Source: JAPLDP01 sp964628285
GTDB lineage: Bacteria > Bacteroidota > Bacteroidia > Bacteroidales > JAGONC01
NCBI GenBank assembly: GCA_964628285.1
Contig: CAZVNP010000001.1
Location: forward strand, 1-64,000
Direction: 5' to 3'
Length of the DNA stretch: 64,000 bases
Shown here: piece by piece, positions 46,679 to 55,158 of the stretch
How positions within the stretch are numbered: position 1 is the stretch's first letter
Layout of the letters: each line of letters begins with the position of its first letter
Translations under genes and position numbers: made by a program
The notes under the pieces: model-generated
Told to the model about the DNA's origin: nothing
Seen by the model: the letters and a program-made list of their open reading frames with translations, nothing else
Databases searched by the model: none

Positions 46679-48457
46679 TTAGTCTTCGGAGAAATATTGC
46701 AGTCTCTTGCGGTAGTCCGAGAACACATTGGCTCGCGAAACGAAGCCTATGTATTTGCCTTCTTTCAGAACAGGTAAAACATACCGGCCCGACTGATAGA
46801 ATTTTTGTGCCACTTCCTCCATCGAATCCTCTATGTTGACAAAAACAGGAGGGTAAAACATCAGATCCAGAACAAAAGTGGTGTCATAAAGCTCGGGCCG
46901 GAACATGATTTTCCGTATATCATCCAGAACGACCATGCCGCAGAAAATGCCATCCTTATCGATGACAGGGAAAATATTCCTGGTTGAATTCGATACTGCT
47001 TTCACCAGGTCGCCAAGTGTGTCACCGGGTTTAACGGTGATGAAATTGGTTTCAAGCAGCTTGTTAATATTCATCATCTTCAGGACGGTTTTGTCCTTGT
47101 TGAGGGTAACCAGTTCACCCTTCTCAGCCAGCTGATAAGTATACACAGAATTGGGGATGACCAGTTTTGTGGTGATGTATGACAGGGTGCAGGTGATCAT
47201 CAGCGGTATAAAAAGTCCGTAACCGCCGGTTAGTTCTGCCACGAGAAATATGCCGGTGAGGGGTGCCAGCAGCACGCCGGAGATCAGCCCTCCCATGCAG
47301 ACCATGGCAAAATTCGCCTCAGGGACCGTTCCGATATGAAGTATATTGATGAGCTTCCCTGAAAACAATCCGGCAAAGACCCCCGTGAAAAGGGTTGGGG
47401 CAAAGATGCCACCGATGCCTCCCGATCCAAAGGTAACCGACGTGGCAATGCTTTTAAGTAAAATAACCAGGATCATCACCAGGAAAAGAACATATATGTT
47501 ATCCTTGAAAGGCGCGAACACGCTGTTTTGGAAAAGTATCCAGGGATCGTTATGCAAGGCTGTGTTGATGGGTTGGTACCCCTCACCATACAGAGCCGGG
47601 AAGAAAAATATCAGTAATCCCAATATGACCCCTCCTGTTATGATTTTATAGTGCCATTTTTTAATTCTCTTGAATCTTTGTTCGATAAAGATATAAGTTT
47701 TGGTAAAATATATCGAAGTCAATCCGGCAATAACTCCGAGAATGATGTAATAGGGGAAATCGACGAGGTCGAATTTGTGTGTGATCTCGAAAGGATACAA
47801 TACGGCCTGGCCAAGGAAGAAATAGGATACCAGCACGGCTGTTGCCGAGGCTATGAGCAACGGTATGATGGATGACAGGGTCAGGTCGATGGACAACACT
47901 TCGACGGAAAAAATGATAGCTGCGATAGGGGCTTTGAAAATAGCCGAGAGAGAAGCTGAGCAGGTCAGACCCAGCAGCAGTATGACATAACGGTATTTCA
48001 GCCGTAACACCCGCGCTATATTTGATCCCCAGGCCGCTCCCGTGGCCAGTGTAGGTCCTTCCAGCCCTACGGAACCCCCGAAGCCCACGGTTAAAACACT
48101 CGTTACTACCGATGAGAAGGTGTTGTGTGGTTTCATGATGCCGTCCTGTTTCGAAATGGCATATAACACGCTGGGGATACCATGCCCCACATGATCCCTT
48201 AAGATATACCTGATAAAGAGCACGGCCAGCAGGATCCCAAGGGCAGGGAAGATCAGATAAAGAAACTGGTAGTCTTCCTGTATAAAATAACGGTGCAGAA
48301 AAGCACTCAGGTAACGGACCCCATTTTTAATGACCACGGCACTCATGCCGCCTATGATACCCACAACCACGCTCAGGATGGTGATCAAAACCCTGTCGCT
48401 TAGGTGCTTCAGACGCCAAACCAGAAACCTGCTCAATAATGACCGTTTGCTTTCCAT
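46679..48457 (-). CDS. ClC-family chloride channel/transporter with CBS domains
   Basis: A 592-residue inner-membrane protein with about ten or more hydrophobic segments and two C-terminal CBS domains (about 455-575) that may sense adenine nucleotides. Selectivity-filter motifs are visible: GHGIPS, GSVGLEGPT (gating Glu kept) and GGIGGIFAPTLF. The position of the internal proton Glu of exchangers (FIIEE in E. coli ClcA) reads FSVEVL, with Val as in many channel-type ClCs, so it may conduct chloride or another anion passively. It is convergent with asnA. Confidence 0.92.
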   Translation of the reverse strand: MESKRSLLSRFLVWRLKHLSDRVLITILSVVVGIIGGMSAVVIKNGVRYLSAFLHRYFIQEDYQFLYLIFPALGILLAVLFIRYILRDHVGHGIPSVLYAISKQDGIMKPHNTFSSVVTSVLTVGFGGSVGLEGPTLATGAAWGSNIARVLRLKYRYVILLLGLTCSASLSAIFKAPIAAIIFSVEVLSIDLTLSSIIPLLIASATAVLVSYFFLGQAVLYPFEITHKFDLVDFPYYIILGVIAGLTSIYFTKTYIFIEQRFKRIKKWHYKIITGGVILGLLIFFFPALYGEGYQPINTALHNDPWILFQNSVFAPFKDNIYVLFLVMILVILLKSIATSVTFGSGGIGGIFAPTLFTGVFAGLFSGKLINILHIGTVPEANFAMVCMGGLISGVLLAPLTGIFLVAELTGGYGLFIPLMITCTLSYITTKLVIPNSVYTYQLAEKGELVTLNKDKTVLKMMNINKLLETNFITVKPGDTLGDLVKAVSNSTRNIFPVIDKDGIFCGMVVLDDIRKIMFRPELYDTTFVLDLMFYPPVFVNIEDSMEEVAQKFYQSGRYVLPVLKEGKYIGFVSRANVFSDYRKRLQYFSED

Positions 48458-48699
48458 TTATGATGTTATGGACGTGCTAAAATAGCTGAATTTTTACTGA
48501 AATCGTAAATTATGACTTACGCCAAATCAAAAAGAATTTTACCGTTATAAATGAATATCAGGTACTTTTTTCATTCCCGTCTGGTGTCACTTACATCTAT
48601 CTGTTACAACAATCTTCCGGTCTTTATTTCAAAGCCGGTGTTTGTGATTTTCGTAAAAAATGAGTAATTATGCAGCCAAATTTAAACCGGGAGGATGTT

Positions 48700-49281
48700 A
48701 TGTTTAAAACCGTCAATTCATTTGCAATGATCGTCATTGCGGTCTTAGCTATTTCGTGCACTCAAAAAACGGCTCGTGTTAACAACGAGAAAACCGGTCA
48801 GCCGGAACAAACCATCCTGACCGTATATGATTTTGATTCCTTGGCACCGCAATATGTTAGCAAGGAGATCATCATTCGGGGTGTAGTGGATCATGTGTGC
48901 CGCGAAACTGGAAAACGCATGTTCCTCGTTCAGGGCGACTCCAACTTAAGGGTGAAAGTCACCACAGGCGATAAAATCCCGTCGTTTGATGTCGCACTTG
49001 AAGGCAGTGAAGTGATGGTCAAAGGTACCGTTGAGGAGCTGATGGTGGATGAAGCCTATTTGTCACAATGGGAGGATGAAATCAACCAGCAATTGTCAAA
49101 GGAACAGAAAGATGTTCAGCAGGGCCAGCACAAGGGTTTGGGCGAAAAAGCCGACCAGGGTACCCACGAAGATCCATTTGCCATGATCAGGCAATACAGG
49201 GAAAGAATAGCTCAAAGCGGTACAGATCATATTTCCTTTTATTCAGTGGCATGCAATGAATTCCAAGAAATTAAGAAATAG
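48700..49281 (+). CDS. Lipoprotein with a probable OB-fold domain
   Basis: A 193-residue protein. Start 48700 (MFKTVNSFAM) follows gggagg with good spacing; an in-frame Met lies at 48670. The lipobox is LAISC (Cys about 20). After a short linker, residues about 45-125 look like an OB-fold of the tRNA_anti-like type (EIIIRGVVDHVCRETGKRMF, LRVKVTTGD, SEVMVKGTVEELMVDE), a form seen in secreted Bacteroidetes proteins. The rest is a charged helix. It is three bases upstream of a PepSY-associated membrane protein, so the two work together. Function unknown; a metal- or redox-related envelope role is a guess from the partner. Confidence 0.7.
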   Translation: MFKTVNSFAMIVIAVLAISCTQKTARVNNEKTGQPEQTILTVYDFDSLAPQYVSKEIIIRGVVDHVCRETGKRMFLVQGDSNLRVKVTTGDKIPSFDVALEGSEVMVKGTVEELMVDEAYLSQWEDEINQQLSKEQKDVQQGQHKGLGEKADQGTHEDPFAMIRQYRERIAQSGTDHISFYSVACNEFQEIKK

Positions 49282-49283
49282 CC

Positions 49284-49844
49284 ATGATCACATTCAAATG
49301 GCGGAAGTGGAATAGGGTCACGCACAGGGATTTTGGATATTTTTTTTTCGGCATGACCATCATTTATGGATTGTCAGGTGTGGCACTGAATCACGTTAAA
49401 GACTGGAATCCCAATTATATTATTCATACCGAGCAGTTTAAAGTTGACCTGCCTGCTGATATCTATTCACTCAACGACCGCCAGATAGCGTCACTTCTTG
49501 ACAAGATAGGGGAAGAAAACAATTATAAAAAGCACTATTTCCCTGATAGTAATACAATAAAGATTTTCCTTAACGGGGGATCGGCAACGATCAACCTTCT
49601 GACGGGACAAGGAGTCGTTGAGAAAATCAGGCGAAGGCCCGTTTTTAATCAGGTTGATTATCTGCATTACAATCCGGGCGGATGGTGGAAATACTTTTCG
49701 GATATTTATGCCGTTGCCCTCATGATCCTGGCCGTCACTGGTTTGTTTATCCTAAAGGGAAAAAATGGCATCACCAACAGGGGAGCGTGGCTGACCATTG
49801 CCGGGATTATCATCCCGTTGATATTGTTTTTTATTTATTCCTGA
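49284..49844 (+). CDS. PepSY-associated transmembrane protein
   Basis: A 186-residue membrane protein with one N-terminal transmembrane helix (about 18-37; FFFGMTIIYGLSGVALNH), a periplasmic PepSY-like stretch (about 55-125; TIKIFLNGGSATINLLTGQG), and two C-terminal helices (about 142-185). PepSY-TM proteins are often tied to iron-siderophore reduction or respiratory and cytochrome functions. It shares an operon with the preceding lipoprotein and overlaps the end of radA by ten bases tail to tail. Confidence 0.78.
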   Translation: MITFKWRKWNRVTHRDFGYFFFGMTIIYGLSGVALNHVKDWNPNYIIHTEQFKVDLPADIYSLNDRQIASLLDKIGEENNYKKHYFPDSNTIKIFLNGGSATINLLTGQGVVEKIRRRPVFNQVDYLHYNPGGWWKYFSDIYAVALMILAVTGLFILKGKNGITNRGAWLTIAGIIIPLILFFIYS

Positions 49845-51226
49845 TCACGGGATTGTGAGGTGAAAACCTCCCTGACAGCATCTTCAATGCGGCTGCAGGG
49901 GATGATATCAATCGTATATTTCTTCTTATCAAATCCCTTAAGGTTATATTTCGATACAAGTATTTTTTTGTATCCGAGTTTTTCTGCTTCCGATATCCTC
50001 AGTTCGATGCGGTTCACCGCTCTGACTTCACCCGAAAGGCCTATCTCGCCGGCGAAGCATATCTTTTGTCCCACGGGCTTATCAGCGTTCGATGACAGGA
50101 TAGAGATGATAACGGCCAGATCGATGGCGGGATCGTCGACCTGTATGCCACCGGCTATATTCAGAAACACGTCTTTTATACCAAGTCTGAATCCGCTTTT
50201 CTTTTCCAACACGGCCAGCAGCATGTTCAGTCTTCTTTGGTCGAAGCCTGTTGTAGCGCGCTGTGGCGTGCCATAGGCCGCAGTGCTCACCAATGCCTGT
50301 ATCTCAATGAGCATAGGCCTCACGCCCTCAATGGTGGCCGCAATGGCAATGCCGCTGAGAGCCTCATCACGATGCGAAATCAGTATTTCGGAAGGATCGT
50401 GAACCTCGCGCAGGCCATCGTCGTGCATCTCATAAATACCCAATTCAGATGTGGAACCATAGCGGTTCTTAATGGCCCTGAGAATGCGGAACATGTAATT
50501 CTGATCGCCTTCAAACTGAAGAACCGTGTCGACCATGTGTTCCAGTATCTTGGGCCCGGCCAGCAGCCCTTCTTTATTGACATGGCCTATCAGGATCACC
50601 GGACGGCCGCTGGCTTTGGCAAACTGCTGGAGCTCCAGTGCGCACTCGCGTATCTGTGATACGCTTCCGGCCGAGGAGTCGATGATATCGGTATGCAGGG
50701 TCTGTATGGAATCGATGATAACCAGGTCGGGCACAACGGCTCCGATATGTTTGAAAATCTCTGTCAGGGAAGTTTCATTAAGCACATAACATTCCGTGTT
50801 ATCCATGCCAAGACGTTGGGCACGGGAACGTATTTGCTGGCTGCTTTCCTCGCCTGTAATATAGAGCACCTTCTTGTCTTTCATTTTGAGGCCCACCTGT
50901 AACATCAGCGTGGACTTGCCTATGCCCGGTTCGCCTCCGATTAAAACCAGTGATCCCGGCACCAGCCCGCCGCCCAGCACACGGTTGAACTCCTGATCAC
51001 AGGTGTTCATGCGGTCTGTTTCATCCCATGTGATGGCCGTAATGGATTGAGGATGATCAGGCCGCCGTGACAGTGGTGTTTCGGTTATAGTTCCTGCGGG
51101 CTCCTCCCGTTTGATGACCTCTTCAACGAATGTATTCCATTCACCACATGAAGGGCATTTTCCAATCCACTGGGGCGACTGGGCACCACAGTTCTGGCAG
51201 AAATAGGCTGTCTTGACCTTACCCAT
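49835..51226 (-). CDS. radA: DNA repair protein RadA
   Basis: A RecA-like branch-migration ATPase in recombinational repair. The 463-residue protein has an N-terminal zinc finger (FCQNCGAQSP, CPSCGEW), Walker A in GGEPGIGKSTLML (about 98), the RadA-specific KNRYG motif (usually KNRFG; Phe to Tyr here) at about 252, and a C-terminal Lon-protease-like domain (about 285-450; AGGIQVDDPAIDLAVI, CFAGEIGLSGEVRAV). It is the last gene of the panC-panD-flippase-rfaE2-radA row and overlaps rfaE2 by eight bases, so translational coupling is likely. Confidence 0.96.
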   Translation of the reverse strand: MGKVKTAYFCQNCGAQSPQWIGKCPSCGEWNTFVEEVIKREEPAGTITETPLSRRPDHPQSITAITWDETDRMNTCDQEFNRVLGGGLVPGSLVLIGGEPGIGKSTLMLQVGLKMKDKKVLYITGEESSQQIRSRAQRLGMDNTECYVLNETSLTEIFKHIGAVVPDLVIIDSIQTLHTDIIDSSAGSVSQIRECALELQQFAKASGRPVILIGHVNKEGLLAGPKILEHMVDTVLQFEGDQNYMFRILRAIKNRYGSTSELGIYEMHDDGLREVHDPSEILISHRDEALSGIAIAATIEGVRPMLIEIQALVSTAAYGTPQRATTGFDQRRLNMLLAVLEKKSGFRLGIKDVFLNIAGGIQVDDPAIDLAVIISILSSNADKPVGQKICFAGEIGLSGEVRAVNRIELRISEAEKLGYKKILVSKYNLKGFDKKKYTIDIIPCSRIEDAVREVFTSQSRDQE

Positions 51227-51716
51227 GCATCTCTTTTATTTTAGTGTATAGCGAGGTTGTGGAATAACCCGGCAACAGATCGATCACAATGATCTGACCA
51301 CCTCTGGCCCGCACAATATCGTTACCGACGATGTCATCCGCCTGATAGTCCCCTCCTTTCACCAGAATATCCGGCTGTACCCTTTGGATGAGTCGGTAAG
51401 GCGTGTCTTCATCAAACAAAATGACTGCATCGACAAAATACAGTGAGGCTAACAGTAAAGCCCTGTCGTGTTCATTATTAACCGGCCGGCCAATTCCTTT
51501 AAGACGCTGCACGGAAGCGTCGGTGTTCAGACCGACGATCAGAACCGAACCCAGATCGGCGGCCCTGGCCAGATATTCAATGTGTCCGCGGTGCAGGATG
51601 TCAAAGCAGCCGTTGGTGAATACCAGCCGTTCCTTTTTAAAACGCCACACGGCCAGTTGCCGTTCCAGAGCCTCTACCCCCGGCATTTTTAAAGTGATAA
51701 TCTCAAGCTTTGTCAT
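51219..51716 (-). CDS. rfaE2: D-glycero-beta-D-manno-heptose 1-phosphate adenylyltransferase-like nucleotidyltransferase
   Basis: A 165-residue nucleotidyltransferase matching the C-terminal half of HldE: TNGCFDILHRGHIEYL (cytidylyltransferase HxGH motif), LIVGLNTDASVQRLKG, RPVNNEHDRALLLASL and KGGDYQADDIVG. It activates heptose-1-phosphate for ADP-heptose synthesis, so it feeds LPS core or S-layer glycans. It overlaps the flippase gene by 14 bases and radA by 8. The kinase half (HldE N-terminus) is not in the window. Confidence 0.9.
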   Translation of the reverse strand: MTKLEIITLKMPGVEALERQLAVWRFKKERLVFTNGCFDILHRGHIEYLARAADLGSVLIVGLNTDASVQRLKGIGRPVNNEHDRALLLASLYFVDAVILFDEDTPYRLIQRVQPDILVKGGDYQADDIVGNDIVRARGGQIIVIDLLPGYSTTSLYTKIKEMHG

Positions 51717-52719
51717 TGTTTTTTTTGTTTATTACGGGTAATAAAGCCAGTGAGACCAAGCCTGCCGCGATGATTATCAGGGTTTGTCCGGTCCATAATA
51801 ACCACCCCATGGCATATCCTTTTGTCTTGGATATGCCGTAAATCAACAAAGTTTCAGCCACGATGGCAGGATATATTCCGATCCCCCCCTGTATGATGAT
51901 GATACCGATGCTGGCAAAAATGAATACGGCAAATCCGGCAATCAACGACAGGGACCGTGTTTCGGGTAAACACCAGAAAACAACATAGGTCATCACAAAA
52001 TAGAGCAGCCAGATAATGATCGAGAGAAAGATGAACAATCCGGGTTTTTTTATCTTCGCCAGCGATTTCAACCCTTCCAGGAATCCCAGAAATATCTCCC
52101 TGATTTTTATATATATTTTAGTGTGCGAAAGTCTTTTCCTGAAAACCACCATGAAGGCAATGAGCAGAATCACAAAGGTGGCAAGGATGATCAAAAGGTA
52201 ATGATGAACCACCGGATTATTGAATTTTTCGGCCAAAGGTCCGTAAATTTCCTTGTGAACATAACTGTTCAGTTTTTTAAACTGCAGGGCCAGGTTCAGA
52301 AAGAAAAGAATGAGGAAAGTTACCAAATCGAGGGCCCGTTCGGTCACCACCGTGCCGAAGGATTTCTGAAAAGGTATTTTCTCGTACCTGGTCAGCACAC
52401 CACACCGGCTGATCTCGCCCAGACGCGGCAGGGCCAGGTTGGCGAAATATCCGATAAAGACTGAAAAGAAAACGTTGATAAACCTGGGATTATATCCCAG
52501 AGGTTCCATCAATATCTTCCAGCGCCAGGTACGGCTGATGTGACTGAGAATCCCCAGAACCACTGACAGGACAATCCAGATATAGTCGGCCTGATGAAAG
52601 GATTCCATAATTCCTTTTTTATCCGCGACGGTGAGGTTTCGCATGAATAACCAGATGAAAAATATTCCAATGCTGAGGAAAAAAAGGAATTTTCCAACCG
52701 AAATGAGGGCCTGTTTCAA
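51703..52719 (-). CDS. Flippase-like integral membrane protein (LPG synthase TM family)
   Basis: A 338-residue inner-membrane protein with about eight hydrophobic segments, belonging to the lysylphosphatidylglycerol-synthase transmembrane family (UPF0104/PF03706). Supporting motifs are SHISRTWRWKILMEPLG near residue 65, FANLALPRLGEISRCGVLTR near residue 110, and VVTERALDLVTF. Members are linked to lipid or glycolipid flipping; the substrate here is unknown. It sits four bases after panD in a co-directional row. Confidence 0.85.
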   Translation of the reverse strand: MKQALISVGKFLFFLSIGIFFIWLFMRNLTVADKKGIMESFHQADYIWIVLSVVLGILSHISRTWRWKILMEPLGYNPRFINVFFSVFIGYFANLALPRLGEISRCGVLTRYEKIPFQKSFGTVVTERALDLVTFLILFFLNLALQFKKLNSYVHKEIYGPLAEKFNNPVVHHYLLIILATFVILLIAFMVVFRKRLSHTKIYIKIREIFLGFLEGLKSLAKIKKPGLFIFLSIIIWLLYFVMTYVVFWCLPETRSLSLIAGFAVFIFASIGIIIIQGGIGIYPAIVAETLLIYGISKTKGYAMGWLLWTGQTLIIIAAGLVSLALLPVINKKNNDKA

Positions 52720-52723
52720 TGGG

Positions 52724-53071
52724 TCACTTTAATTTATTCTGATTATCGGGATATATGATAGTGGGGGTGAATCGTTTGGCTTCTTCAGTATTCATGGTGG
52801 CGTAAGATACGATGATCACAAGATCGCCGGTCATGGCTTTACGCGCGGCAGCACCATTGATTAACACCATGCCGGAACCCCTCTTGCCTTTAATGACATA
52901 GGTCTCAACACGCTCGCCATTATTTATATTATATATATCCACTTTCTCATTCTCAATGATTTGAGCTGCATCCATCAGATCTTCATCAATGGCGATACTG
53001 CCTGGATAATGAAGATCGGTACCTGTGACGGTAGCACGGTGTATTTTCGATTTTAAAAGCTGAATCTGCAT
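52724..53071 (-). CDS. panD: Aspartate 1-decarboxylase
   Basis: Makes beta-alanine for pantothenate. The 115-residue pro-enzyme self-cleaves at Gly-Ser in YPGSIAID (about residues 23-25) to form the pyruvoyl group. It retains the following family segments: NNGERVETYVIKG (about 50) and NGAAARKA, and ends with VIIVSYA. It sits directly after panC, which uses its product, and overlaps a promoter-like box that would give a very short leader. Confidence 0.96.
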   Translation of the reverse strand: MQIQLLKSKIHRATVTGTDLHYPGSIAIDEDLMDAAQIIENEKVDIYNINNGERVETYVIKGKRGSGMVLINGAAARKAMTGDLVIIVSYATMNTEEAKRFTPTIIYPDNQNKLK

Positions 53072-53078
53072 GTTATGA

Positions 53079-53086
53079 CAAAGTTA
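53079..53086 (-). promoter_or_regulatory. Putative -7 box (TAACTTTG) within the panC-panD gap
   Basis: Reads TAACTTTG on the minus strand, seven bases upstream of the panD ATG. If active, the panD transcript would be nearly leaderless. Confidence 0.45.
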
Positions 53087-53929
53087 TGAAAATAAAATAA
53101 TATTATCAATTAATCTGATCTCACCAACATAAACAGCTATGCAAGCTATAATGTTCTGACTTTCCGACCAACTGTTGACAGGTAACAGGGTATGCATATC
53201 GGCAATCTCAAAGTATTCGAGCTTCATAGACTCGGTTTGTTTAAATTGTTTCTCCACGTAAGTCTTTAATTCAGGAATTGTGGCATGCCCGGCCCTGGCT
53301 TTGATTTCCTGCAATACCCGGTATATGTGCGGGGCCTGCCGGCGCTGTTCAGTGGTCAGACGCATGTTGCGTGAGCTCATCGCCAGTCCGTCCTTCTCAC
53401 GGACTGTCGGACAGGCTATGATCTCTACCGGAAGGTCCAGTTGTGTCGTCATGTACCGGATAATGACCAGCTGTTGAAAATCTTTCTCACCGAAGTAAGC
53501 TGTGTCGGGTTTAATGATATCGAATAATTTCCTGACAACAATGACGACCCCATTGAAGTGGTCCGGACGATACCTGCCTTCCATGACCTTATCCAGATGG
53601 CCCAGATCATATACGGTTGTCACAGGATCAGGATACATCTCATCACTGGAAGGCATAAAAAGCATATCACACCCAACTGACCGGAGTTTCTTAATGTCTT
53701 CTTCAGGGTCCCTGGGATAATTGACCAGATCTTGCTGATTATTGAATTGGATGGGGTTCACAAATATGCTGACCACCACGTAATCATTTTCTTTTTTCGC
53801 TCTGGCGACAAGTGATAAATGGCCCTCATGCAGGGCCCCCATCGTCGGCACAAAACCAATGGATGATCCCTGTCGTGTGACGGATCTGAGATGAGACCGG
53901 GCTGCCTCGATGTGTTCAAATATCTTCAT
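53084..53929 (-). CDS. panC: Pantothenate synthetase
   Basis: Joins pantoate and beta-alanine with ATP. Start 53929 (MKIFEHIEAARSHL) is chosen over 53956 because the extra nine residues lack similarity. The 281-residue enzyme shows GFVPTMGALHEGHLSLV, VSIFVNPIQFN, the GEKDFQQLVIIR loop and AMSSRN. It is first of the panC-panD-flippase-rfaE2-radA row; panB is not here, so pantoate must come from elsewhere. Confidence 0.96.
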   Translation of the reverse strand: MKIFEHIEAARSHLRSVTRQGSSIGFVPTMGALHEGHLSLVARAKKENDYVVVSIFVNPIQFNNQQDLVNYPRDPEEDIKKLRSVGCDMLFMPSSDEMYPDPVTTVYDLGHLDKVMEGRYRPDHFNGVVIVVRKLFDIIKPDTAYFGEKDFQQLVIIRYMTTQLDLPVEIIACPTVREKDGLAMSSRNMRLTTEQRRQAPHIYRVLQEIKARAGHATIPELKTYVEKQFKQTESMKLEYFEIADMHTLLPVNSWSESQNIIACIAVYVGEIRLIDNIILFS

Positions 53930-53958
53930 CACTGTGAGCTTATGGGATGCCTTCACTT

Positions 53959-54486
53959 TTACTGCGACGGTTCCTGTGACTTCTGAATGATATCTAAGAG
54001 ATCCTTTTCCAGACTTTTAACAGGCGTTTCTATGATCCTCCCGTCTTCCTTACCATCTTTGTAAATGATAAAAGTCGGCACACGTTCGATATTCAGCGCT
54101 GAAATATCAACCGGCCCGGCTTTTTTAGAACGGTTGACGGCAATCAGGGTTATTCTGCCATCCTTAACTACAAGCTCATCAAGGATTTTATAAAACCTTG
54201 GCACCTGTTCCCGACTGTCGGAACACCATGTACCCATGACTATGGTGAAAGTATATGGATGAATGTATCCGTCAAGCTCATGGATGATGACGCTATCAGG
54301 CCTGTAAGCAGAGTATTCCTTTGTATAATAGGGAGCAAATTCACCTGTCTGCAAAGCCTCACGGGTAGCATATCCCACCAGAACTTGCCGGTGAAGAACC
54401 GTATCCATAACCGTTATGTTTAACCCCTGACCATAAAGGAAATTTAGTGAACTGATGAGAATCAAAATAGGAAATAGTTGTTTCAT
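53959..54486 (-). CDS. Exported thioredoxin-like protein with a single active-site Cys
   Basis: A 175-residue protein with a signal peptide (about 1-19, ending FLYGQ). The thioredoxin fold is recognised from GTWCSDSREQVPRF (Cys about 88), IALIAVNRSKK-like strands, and the cis-Pro segment ERVPTFIIYKDGK. The usual C-x-x-C is C-S-D-S here, so it cannot form the normal disulfide and may act on mixed disulfides, as a glutaredoxin-like monothiol, or have lost redox activity. It lies upstream of panC on the same strand, 29 bases away. Confidence 0.78.
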   Translation of the reverse strand: MKQLFPILILISSLNFLYGQGLNITVMDTVLHRQVLVGYATREALQTGEFAPYYTKEYSAYRPDSVIIHELDGYIHPYTFTIVMGTWCSDSREQVPRFYKILDELVVKDGRITLIAVNRSKKAGPVDISALNIERVPTFIIYKDGKEDGRIIETPVKSLEKDLLDIIQKSQEPSQ

Positions 54487-54512
54487 ACGTTAATCCGTGA
54501 TGAGTAAGGGTG

Positions 54513-54520
54513 CAAAGTTA
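54513..54520 (-). promoter_or_regulatory. Putative -7 box (TAACTTTG) for the thioredoxin-like gene
   Basis: Minus-strand match 26 bases upstream of the start at 54486; it may drive the pan-rad row too. Confidence 0.5.
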
Positions 54521-54549
54521 GAATAAAATGAGAAAAATGCCTTTATTCT

Positions 54550-54581
54550 TGAAAAAGAAAAGGACTGCTGCTGCAGTCCTT
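54550..54581 (-). terminator. Rho-independent terminator after the duplicated-motif peptide gene
   Basis: On the minus strand a perfect 9-bp stem (AAGGACTGC with GCAGTCCTT, 54560-54568 and 54573-54581) with a 4-base loop is followed by TTTCTTTTTC. It ends the small gene at 54641-54958. The 59 bases between stop and hairpin form a defined 3' UTR. Confidence 0.82.
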
Positions 54582-54640
54582 AAACCAAACTAACCTAAAT
54601 CGAAATTATGAGACGATAAGGGGTGGCGTTTGAAATCAGT

Positions 54641-54958
54641 TTAACGGCGATAGGATTGGCCACATTTGTATACCGTATCTTCGCATTTAACCAGGTTATT
54701 ATGAAGGGTGGCTTCTCTGCAAACCTGTTCCGTGTTGAAAGGGATATCGTCAATGTAAGCCTCATCTTTCAGCTTGAATTCTTTGAGTTGAGCCTGTAAC
54801 AGGGCTTGTTTGGCAATTTCTTCAGTATTGAAGGGGATATCATCGATATACGCTTCGTCCTTTAACACAATCTTAACAGGATCATTATCGGCGTATGAAA
54901 CATTAAAAAATATCAGACCTGCGAAAACGAGGGTTAAAATAATTGTCATTGTTTTCAT
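54641..54958 (-). CDS. Small exported protein with a duplicated 15-residue motif
   Basis: A 105-residue protein with a signal peptide (about 1-23, ending NVSYA). The mature part contains the identical 15-residue motif LKDEAYIDDIPFNTE twice (residues 32-46 and 63-77), each followed by a short helix-like segment, then a tail with Cys residues at about 80, 92 and 99. Of the 15 codons in each motif 11 differ between the copies, all silently, so the protein sequence is under strong selection. It has its own promoter-like box and terminator, so it is a single-gene unit. I do not recognise a named family; the mature protein is acidic and probably periplasmic or surface-exposed. Confidence 0.75.
   Translation of the reverse strand: MKTMTIILTLVFAGLIFFNVSYADNDPVKIVLKDEAYIDDIPFNTEEIAKQALLQAQLKEFKLKDEAYIDDIPFNTEQVCREATLHNNLVKCEDTVYKCGQSYRR
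54728..54772 (-). repeat. Second copy of the 15-codon motif
   Basis: Encodes LKDEAYIDDIPFNTE, residues 63-77 of the small exported protein, with 11 of 15 codons different from the first copy. Confidence 0.9.
54821..54865 (-). repeat. First copy of the 15-codon motif
   Basis: Encodes LKDEAYIDDIPFNTE, residues 32-46, identical in protein to the second copy but silently diverged in DNA. Confidence 0.9.
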
Positions 54959-55001
54959 GGCGCGGAGTATTAATATGCACCCTGATGTGCCAAATTTGTG
55001 C

Positions 55002-55009
55002 CAAACTTA
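55002..55009 (-). promoter_or_regulatory. Putative -7 box (TAAGTTTG) for the duplicated-motif peptide
   Basis: Minus-strand match about 43 bases upstream of the start codon at 54958. Confidence 0.5.
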
Positions 55010-55158
55010 GTAACAATAAGATAATCAGTTATTTAAAGTCAATTTTATTGTTCAGATTGCTGCTTTTTGGTGTTCATTTTTACATTACTTTGTACAGAAG
55101 CGAACAAAAAAATCATGAGCTTGTCAGAATCTGTAGTAATTTTACGAAAAAGGCAGGT

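Noticed and set aside
54581..54620. taaaccaaactaacctaaat element followed by ATG, read rightward as a leader of a gene
   Set aside because: The ATG is followed by a stop after three codons and the adjacent hairpin is a good terminator for the leftward small gene.
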